A stretch of DNA of 64,000 bases from Nectonema munidae (lineage: Eukaryota; Nematomorpha; Nectonematoida; Nectonematidae), in assembly GCA_030549495.1 (NCBI GenBank), contig JAUIRK010000682.1, positions 167,440-231,439 of the forward strand, read 5' to 3'. Of this stretch, positions 55,960-64,000 are shown piece after piece; the first letter of the stretch is position 1; the number at the start of each line of letters is the position of its first letter. Below the pieces are notes generated by a model. That model was given only the letters and a program-made list of their open reading frames with translations. It did no database searches and was not told where the DNA came from. Both the position numbers and the translations under genes were made by a program.

Positions 55960-56470
55960 TTTTTTAAGCATTTTTCTATATAGTCTGATCTGTACTTCGC
56001 CTCTGTGACATATCTAGCTGGCTAAGAGCGCTTAATCATCATACATTTCCCCCAGAGACGCACATTCTCATAATTGTGCGGAGGGGGGGGGGGGCTTTTT
56101 CATTTTCAAAATTTATTACAAAAGAATTTTTGTCCAATGAATATGCCACCATTATTTTCCCTATAACTGCACAGATTTTATATTTTCTCAATTTGGTGTT
56201 CGCGGTCCCCTAGCTAAGTAGTATTTTAGCCCTCTCCTCCTTAACTGAAACTTTTATTGTACAAAATTGACTGAATTATGCAATTTGTGATTTTTCTAAA
56301 ATCCAGTAGCTGCATCTTTTGATACTATTTTCACGGTAATTGAATCACCCTTTTATGTCAAAAACTGTCAATCAAATGTATATTTTTTTCAACAAAATTT
56401 TTATATTATAATATCTATAACATAACTTTACAATATATTGGAATACATAGCACTTATATATACATATTTT
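55960..56470. other. intergenic, with a decayed cagggg-family start
   Basis: cagagacgcacattctcata at 56053 followed by a 12-G run (56083-56094) resembles the start of the repeats at 20848 and 52507. Otherwise nothing is recognised. Confidence 0.5.
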
Positions 56471-56519
56471 TCCAATAGACGGCAACTTTGTGACAAATGT
56501 TAATCAAAATTTTGTTTGA

Positions 56520-57574
56520 TAATAAGATTGTTTACGAAAAAATTCATTCAACTTTTAAATAATATTAATGTTTTATACCATATCGACAATGTTGATTTCA
56601 TTTTCACAAGTAGGGTGTGAATATTTCTTAAAGTGTCCATCTTCGATTGCTGGAAAATTGTATTCAAATTTAAAATAAAATATTTATTTTTATAATAAAT
56701 CAATCATGTTGCTTTCATTTCCCTACATAATTTTTGCAATTGGTGCTAAAAAGTATCAATCAAATTTGCAGTTTACGCCCGAAATTTTTTTCCAATAATA
56801 TTAAAATTTTAAATAAAAAATATATATTTATGGTAAATCAATCATGCTTATTTCATTTCTCAACATAATTTTAGCAATTGAAATTTGAAAATGCGTCAAT
56901 CAAGTTTGCGATTTACTTATGAGAAAGTGTCTGCAAAAAGATTTATTCACATTTAAAATAAATTAAACACCGATTGTATTTCTCGGCTCATTTTTTTCAA
57001 TTAGAGTGTGAAAATGTTAATCAAATTTGTTAGTTTCGTCTGAATATTTTCTTCAAAAAGATTTATTTATTTTTTATATAATATATTTAACAAAATTGAG
57101 CATGCTGATACAATTTTTTTATAGTACAAATAGAATTAGTGATGTAAGACTGAAAATTATCTCAAACATGCTTTCATATTTTAAATAACATTAAAAAAAT
57201 TTTATTACGATATTCAGTTAACAATTATGGTGCAAGAATATGCGGAATTATCAATATTTATATCATATTTATTGCATTTCGAAAAAATTAAATTCTGAAA
57301 AAACTCAATTTTCTTATAAAAGTCAAATCAAAAAACTCGTTTTTGATTAAAAATCACAAAAAAAATCATTGTGGATAAAATTCTCACTAAAAATATCATT
57401 CAAATTAAAAAAAAATTTTTACCATGTTTTTTTTTATTTCTGTACTTCTTTTTGGACAGTACAGTGTAAAAAATGGATGAAAAAAGTGTTAAACGAATTG
57501 GTAAAAATTAGTTTTTTCGCAATTGTTATTTATTATAGTACAAATATTTTAATATAAGAGAAGTAAGGGAACGG
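56520..57574. repeat. dispersed repeat with internal tandem subunits, copy B
   Basis: Subunits recur near 56586, 56706, 56845, 56971 and 57096 with the same core as copy A (tttcatttctcaacat.a, ttgcaatt, ttattcacattt). The sequence ends at agagaagtaagggaac, where the Mutator-like element begins; the same phrase occurs near the end of copy A (43694). Confidence 0.7.
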
Positions 57575-57843
57575 GCGTGACTAATTTGTGCCAACCTCAA
57601 TTTTTTAGTGCCAACCTCAAGAAAACTTTATTTTTAACACATAATTTTAATCTTATATATTAAATAATACTTTAAAACTAATATTCATTTAATTTCAAAA
57701 ATGTTCTTTGCTTCAATTTTTTTTAATACTAATTAATAATGTTTTTTTCAAGTTTTTTGTTTTTTTCAGGCATTTTTATACAAACTTAACAATTCAACTA
57801 AAATTTAAATGTTCCTTCGTTTATAATCGGAATTACAAAATTT
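57575..57843 (+). repeat. MULE left terminal inverted repeat
   Basis: About 268 bp, matching 63733-64000 in reverse complement with a few substitutions and single-base length differences in homopolymers. Confidence 0.95.
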
Positions 57844-58670
57844 ATAGTAATATTTTAAAATACATATTTTAATGAATTTTATAAAAATTATAATTTATAT
57901 ATTACTTTTGTAGTATGTTTTCCAATTCTTTATTAAGTATTCGCGTTGATTTTGATAATTAATTCGAATATTAAAAAAAGTAGATTTATTAAATTTGTTT
58001 CTTAAGTAATTCTTTATAAATCTATCTCAATTATACTCTTCTTTATCTATTAGAAAACTTTTACCTTCTACCTGAGTTCAGCCTATTTTAAGAGTTATCA
58101 GTTTTTATTAAATATAAAAAATTTGCATAGTTATTAGTAAATAATAGTTTTTTTGTACATGATACTTGAATTTTTTTTATATAAAGGTACGTTATGGTGT
58201 TATCATTTAGTAGGCACACTTGCTGCTTTGTGACGAGAGGAGATTTGATGTTTATCTAAATCCACTATTTGACCAGGGCTGATCTAGATGATAATAATTT
58301 ACTCAAATGGATTTAAAATTTTTTCTTTAAAATAAATTTTCTTTGTTAATGAATGCGTACACTATTATTTGTATTACATAAGCAACATTTACATATTTCA
58401 TGTTATGGTTCTTTAATACAACTCTTCCTTCACAAAATGAAAGTAATTCTGTTTGAACTACACACTGATATTCTTAAAAATCGGTAAGGGAAAAGAAGAC
58501 CCCCTGGATCCCTGCTGTATCTGACTAACTCTTTTCCCGCCCCTTATACATAAACGTTGTATCGTATGAATGCATAACATAAAAAAAAGTTGGTACAAAT
58601 GCATAACAAAAAAAAATTCTACAAATACTTAGCTCTATATAAATGTTATTTATCCATTTTTAGATGTAAT
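57844..58670. other. MULE interior, left subterminal region
   Basis: AT-rich and non-coding as far as can be seen. Confidence 0.4.
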
Positions 58671-58788
58671 TGAACAATTCCAGATTGTTTTAAATCTTTC
58701 TCAGAACGGACAGTTGAAAAATGAAATTAAGAGGAATGTACCAAAGGTTAAGTTGAAGAAAGAAAATTCGATATTTACGTTTCAATAA
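58671..58788 (+). other. exon-like plus-strand segment inside the MULE
   Basis: After a tttttag acceptor-like site the frame reads VIEQFQIVLNLSQNGQLKNE then IKRNVPKVKLKKENSIFTFQ and a stop. It converges on the transposase gene. It could be the last exon of a second MULE gene, a captured host exon, or chance. No upstream exon was found. Confidence 0.25.
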
Positions 58789-58978
58789 GCGATTTGAACT
58801 TTGTTTTTTTTTAAATAAATTTAAGTTTTATTTAATTCCTATCATAACATTTCAAAAATTTCACATGTTTTGATATCTTTCAAAACCTCAAGAGGTGGAA
58901 CACGGGAGACAACCCCTCAAATTTTTTGTTATCTTCTGAAATGTCAAAAGGATGAAGATATGCGACAAAAAAAGTATT

Positions 58979-61745
58979 TTATGCATTCAATAAACATAAT
59001 TTAATCAGAGAAAAAAATATCAAAATATAGCTCAAAGTTTTTCTTTTTTCCGGTTTTGAAGCAACGTTAGGAGACTTTTTTAGCATTAATTTCTTATTAG
59101 TTGAAAATGTAAGTTTTTCTGAATTATTGTTTAAAAATTTTTGAAAATATTCCTCCTGATCATTCTTGCTCATATTATCCCATTCTAGTTTTGTAAACAC
59201 TTTGAATTGAGAACTCTCTGAAATTTTAAGGTCTCCATACCCAAAAAAGGCATATTTAACTAAATATTCTTGATATTTTACCTCACTGTGTAAACTTTCA
59301 ATCAGATCAATCAGTTTTTTACTTTTCCACTCTATATTTGATTTTAAAACATTATTAATAGCTTCACAATTATTATTCTTCCAATTTTTAGAAACAATTC
59401 CTCTTTTTTGTTTAGGTTCAAAAATTTCGATTACTGGTATAAGATTTCCTTTCAAGTATTTACCTATCGTTTTCGAGTATTGACCGATTATTTTCTGTTT
59501 AATAATGTTAAAATGAATGTAGTTTTGAACATTAGCCAAACCTGAATCTTCTAAAAGCGAATTTAAGAATTTTTTACTATTTTTACCATCCATGCCTATT
59601 TTATTTTTAACTTATTCTTTTATAGATGCATATGACATAATACTAAGGGTACATCGGGAAAAACAATTTAATTGCTTTAATTATCGCTTTTTCTTGATCA
59701 CTGCCCAAAACTAAATCATCTAAAGATAATTCCAATTTGACATTTTTAAATATAGATAAATGAGAAAAAAATTTGGAATAAGATTAAATTTCCCATCCCA
59801 ATGTAAAAATAATGGACCAAGAAAAAGACAGATTTCTGTGAATTTTCTTTTTAAATCCCCATCATTGAAAACAGTGTCTGTCACAAAACAGGGACCTAAA
59901 TTAAATGTCCTATCAATTCCCAAAATAGTTGATCCAGAAGAAATAGATTTTTTTTATATGTAACAATTGTGTATCTGTATAGCAAATAAGGCAAGGAAGC
60001 CCGCATGAAGTTATATTCATTTCCTTTATAAAAGGATGTCCAGCAGTCATCATTGTAATAATATTTTGAATGCTATCTGCAATATTGTTGTTATAAATAA
60101 AAGATGAATTTGCTTTTTCTTTGTTGTATTTCAGGTTACGAATATACTTTGAATCCCTCAGGGGTTCAATTTCAGAATCAAAATAACTATAATATTTTTT
60201 TACAAGACTTGATCGTTTCTAACTGAGACAAAGCATGTTTTTTGTTACTACACTTGTTCTAATATATTCTTGATTTGTTTTGGCATTACCATGATGTGAG
60301 AATGTAGTCGGTTTAAATCCTATATATTCCCACAGATATTTTTGGTCTTCATTATTCTTATAGTTTTCAATCCATGAAATTCTTCTCCTATAATCAATCT
60401 TGCGCTTTAGATTTGAATAATAATGTACTAATACAACAATTTCTTCTTTTTTGGGTTGAGGGTTTAATGGAATAAATTTGTTATTATGTATCTTAAAAAT
60501 ATTTTTTCTTTTTTTTTTTAAATATATGTTTGTTGTTTTTCATTTTTTTGCGAATTTTGAGTCCAAGCACCACAAACATCAAAAAAACCTTTCTTAAAGT
60601 TATCTTGTCTAGCGATATAATACTTATTTTCCAAAAATTTAGAAACATTTTTGTTAAAGCATTCCAAGGGTGAAACCAGTTTTCTCACTATTTGATTACT
60701 AGATAAAAACCTGTTATTTAGTGGTTTTATAAGACTATCAATTCGTGAGGGTATTTTTAAAGTATTAGATTTACTACTTTCTGATAGGTTTTGACAGTAG
60801 TCATGTTCTTTCAGGAAAAAATTAGTAAAACTTGTACAGCTAGTTTCATTAATGTCGCTTTCTATTTCTTTTGGACATGAAAATTTAGAATTCTCAGTTA
60901 AATATTTAGAAAAATTTGGATTACCTATGAGAACAATATTTTCAACTATCAATACAAAATGATTTGGTGTCCAAAATTTAGGTTTAATCAGGCCTAATCT
61001 GCTCCATAAAATATTTATAGTATTTTTGCTGCTTTTACACTCAAGAGGCTCAAATGTGGTATTCAAGATTTGGGCAGTTTTATCTGTTTTTGTATAAATT
61101 TGGGGATAAACACTTCTTATATTATGACCTATTGCAGAAGCTGCTACTTTCATTGTATAAGCAGATAACCATGAATAGTTCACGCAGCAGTTGCGTAATT
61201 CGTCTTGAATGAGAGGAGAAACATTCTATATTTTAATTTTTCTAACAAATTTTGTATTTTTGAAAGTTAGAAATAAATTCTATAGAGGTTATTATCAGTC
61301 TTAAATATAATGATAACGTCTCATCACCCTTAAGAAAAATAGAAAGGCAATTAAAAAAAAGTTGCCATTTCCTGTAGACTTGATAGTTTTGAATCCTGTC
61401 TTAAAATCCGTTTTACTTAAAGTATCTAAGGAATTAAAATCAATCTCTACATCCTTGAAAGATTTGAAGTCAATATTTGATGATTTGCTCCTTAAAAATA
61501 TTTTTTCTATACTTGCTGCTTCTTGACTTCTATCAAATGCTTTACTTAATCTTTCTAGAGCTTTTGAAAAATCGTCGTTCCCATTGTCAGTTTTACATGA
61601 AGAGCAAATAAAAGGCAATGCGGAATCAAAAACATGAATTTCATAATCATAAATATTTTCACATTTTAAATGAAAATAAGAACAATTAACACTTTATAGA
61701 TTTCCTTTGTATAATAACTTTATAATTTTCACATGAAAGATTCAT
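58979..61745 (-). pseudogene. PHD-like / OTU-like / MULE transposase gene, broken
   Basis: Read on the minus strand from an ATG at 61745. First comes a Cys/His segment (CENY, CSYFHLKCEN, FICSSCK) resembling a PHD-type finger (61745-61600). An OTU-protease-like region follows, STGNGN then FFNCLSIFLKGDETLSLYLR in another frame, and WTPNHFVLIVEN with the usual His (61360-60950). The transposase then gives GIDRTFNLGPCFVT (first Asp, near 59920), HWDGKFN, LGSDQEKAIIKAIK (second Asp, near 59690) and NNNCEAINNVLK (Glu, near 59360), ending at a stop near 58979. Frameshifts or stops occur near 61675, 61345, 61230, 60230, 59940 and 59640. The T8 run at the OTU motif also removes the Cys expected after GNGN. 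Domain assignments rest on motif recognition by eye. Confidence 0.8.
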
Positions 61746-63732
61746 TTGTATCTAAATTAAAAAAAATATGTAAAATAACATTATTTTAAATTTATTGAAC
61801 AGCCAAAGATAAATATAGTTAATGCCATTATAGCAATATCACCAACTAATTAATTAATTTACGCACCAACTATAATTATTTTTAGTTTAATTTATATACG
61901 TTTTTTAAAAGAACAGGTTTTATTTTTGATTAACTTCTGACGAAAAAATTAACGAATCCTATGGTTATAATCAGCCACTGAATTATTTAAAAGCAGATGC
62001 ATACAAATTTTTTTCATAACATAATTTTTATAAAATAAAATTTGTTTCTTTTGATAAAAGAAAATGTCAAAAGTTAATGAAATGAATATAAACTATTCCG
62101 ATCTTTTAGCTTTATTTCATTCTATTTAGTTTAAAACGTTGATAAATATCATATGTTTAATTTATTTGAAAAAATGAGTTTTGTAAAAGTTTTGGGATTT
62201 TGGTTTATTTTAAATTTTCAACTAATATAAAAGGTAAAAAAATATTTTCATTCTGAATAGTTAAAAAATATTAAAATACATTGCATTATTTCTAATTTTT
62301 TTAAAATACTTCAAGATTGTTTATTTCGGCAAAAAATGACACCCAAAAATATAGATACGAATCAATAGAGTATTAGTTATAATAAATATATGGATTTCGT
62401 GAATTTGTTAAATCAGTATATACTTCAGATCGATTTTCAATAAGGTTTTATGGCTAAATTATGATTGGATTAAATCCAATTATGGTGGAGAATAAGATTA
62501 TACTAAACCAAATCTCATAAATCCTTAGCCACTCTTTGTGAAAATTTAATTTAGACAAAAATCACTTAATATTGAGAACAATATAAAATGGCGTTGACGA
62601 CAATGCAAAGCACACACAAATTTGAAAGATATTAGCTTAGCAATATCTAGCAATTAGCTTAGATATTAAATATTTCAAAAAATAATACCGTGTTTAGATT
62701 TGTAAATTCATTATATTTTTATTGTATTTCAACTCTCAATTGTTTGTGTCAAAACTTACATTTATGTCACGTTAATTGTTAAAATCGACAAATAAATTTT
62801 CCAAAGTTTTATATTATTTCCTTGTCCTTGTCGTAGATGATAACTTATTGAATTATCTGAATTTTACAATAAAAAATCTACGCTGGTAAAAATAGAAGTA
62901 GCTTGCATCGAATAGTTTTTATTAATTGTCGGTATCTAAGGGATGAATAATCTTCCATACCTGGACAATGGGAAGAATTATTACAATCGGTATTCGATAG
63001 TTGTCTCAAAAGAACAAATTAACCTTTGATTAATTTTTGTGCCATAAGAATTATATGTATAAAATTTGGCTTTTTATCACACAGACTTAATATGGCTTAA
63101 AAGCTTAATACTTTGGCTAAAATCAATCGTTACTGGAAATTTTGCATTATATTTAATTAAATATAGAGTTTGTATTTTTGTAGAAATACAAAAATAGGAA
63201 AAAAAAATAGGAAATTTATGTAGAAAATTGAAAAAAGAAAATCTCTTATTTTTTTATTGATATTAACAACATATTTTGTAGTTATTGGGAAAAAAACTTA
63301 TAAATATAATTTAAGTCAATATATATTAATTAATCTAAGGGAGAAACTTTATTAGGTTTTGGCATTGTTAAACGCCTATATATTAACAACAAAGAAAAAA
63401 TTATCTCTTTATCTTATTTTCTATAAATTATTTGCTTATATTATCTATCAGAATTTTACGAATTTTGAAAATTTTATCATAAAAAAATTCCAACAAAAAT
63501 TGTTTAATGTTTTAAAATTTTATTTAAAATAATAATATTGTTAAATCATAGTTAATCTGTTCGTTACATCGATTAAATTATTTATTCACTAACCAATATA
63601 ATGTTAGAAAATAGCATTTAAAAATAAGATCATGAAATTTAGAAATTATAAATGAGTTATAATCACAACAAATATTATTAGATAAGAAAAAAGATAGTAT
63701 TTAATATTAAAAGTTAATTTGAAAGCCTTACT
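61746..63732. other. MULE interior, right subterminal region
   Basis: About 2 kb of AT-rich sequence upstream of the transposase gene. No second gene or captured exon was recognised; it should include the element's promoter. Confidence 0.4.
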
Positions 63733-64000
63733 AATTTTGAAATTCCGATTATAAACGAAGGAGCATTTAAATTTTAGTTGAATTGTTAAGTTTGTATAAA
63801 AATGCCTGAAAAAATCAAAAAACTTGAAAAAAACATTATTAATTAGTATTAAAAAAAATTGAAGCAAAGAAAATTCTTGAAATTAAATGAATATTAGTTT
63901 TTAAAGTATTATTTAATATATAAGATTAAAATTATGTGTTTAAAAAAAGTTTTCTTGAGGTTGGCACTAAAAAATTGAGGTTGGCACAAATTAGTCACGC
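63733..64000 (-). repeat. MULE right terminal inverted repeat
   Basis: Reverse complement of 57575-57843. A minus-strand open frame inside it is not a gene; it lies wholly within the repeat. Confidence 0.95.

Larger units (their letters stand above)
57575..64000 (-). mobile_element. Mutator-like element (MULE) with long terminal inverted repeats
   Basis: Left TIR 57575-57843 and right TIR 63733-64000 are near-identical inverted repeats starting gcgtgactaatttgtgccaa. Each holds two copies of gtgccaacctcaa at the tip. Long TIRs plus a D-D-E MULE transposase with N.CE..N..LK identify the superfamily. The right end coincides with the last base of the window, so the target duplication (expected 8-11 bp; left flank ends aagggaacg) cannot be checked. 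The TIRs differ at only a handful of positions, suggesting a fairly recent insertion, yet the transposase gene is broken. It interrupts repeat copy B. Confidence 0.92.

Noticed and set aside
1-64000. CRISPR arrays, operons, riboswitches, rRNA genes
   Set aside because: None present; tandem repeats here are minisatellites or duplications without spacer structure, and the genes are spliced eukaryotic genes.

Overview
This is a piece of an animal nuclear genome. It is AT-rich, has spliced genes with long transposon-filled introns, and carries many kinds of mobile element. The three host genes I can name (homologues of ANKRD40, WDR36 and RPL37A) are animal-type. Composition and repeat load would fit a crustacean such as a copepod, but that placement is an inference. 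Nothing bacterial or organellar was seen.

Layout. 1-4400 (minus): the 3' and 5' parts of an ANKRD40-like gene that runs off the left edge. 4229-11754: a large inverted duplication (arms about 0.67 kb) that copied ANKRD40 exon 1 and its 5' flank. Its spacer holds a nearly complete LINE with a 13-bp target duplication (5420-10045). 12189-36514 (plus): the complete WDR36/UTP21 gene, 14 exons and 906 codons. Its introns hold a LINE remnant, a transposase-like gene of unnamed family, hAT and piggyBac MITEs, tRNA-derived SINEs, and a Tc1/mariner copy split by a 3.2-kb composite element.

36703-42470: a degenerate piggyBac transposase, then a second LINE whose 3' UTR and target duplication were tandemly copied after insertion. 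42480-46050 is mostly repeat and gene-free. 46060-47215 is a GC-rich retroelement fossil (RT and RNase H). 47215-51330 is a block of palindromes, a minisatellite and kilobase-scale tandem duplications. 51400-52290 is a degenerate hAT transposase.

53781-55935 (plus): exons of RPL37A (eL43), with a hAT element in one intron. 57575-64000: a Mutator-like element (MULE) with terminal inverted repeats of about 268 bp. Its minus-strand gene, now broken, once encoded a PHD-like finger, an OTU-like protease region and a D-D-E transposase. The right terminal repeat ends at the last base of the window.

WDR36 (a ribosome-biogenesis factor) and RPL37A (a ribosomal protein) are both ribosome-related, but their closeness looks incidental. 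Most of the window's structure is transposon history: nested insertions, MITEs that share ends with a local transposase relic, and duplications that post-date insertions.
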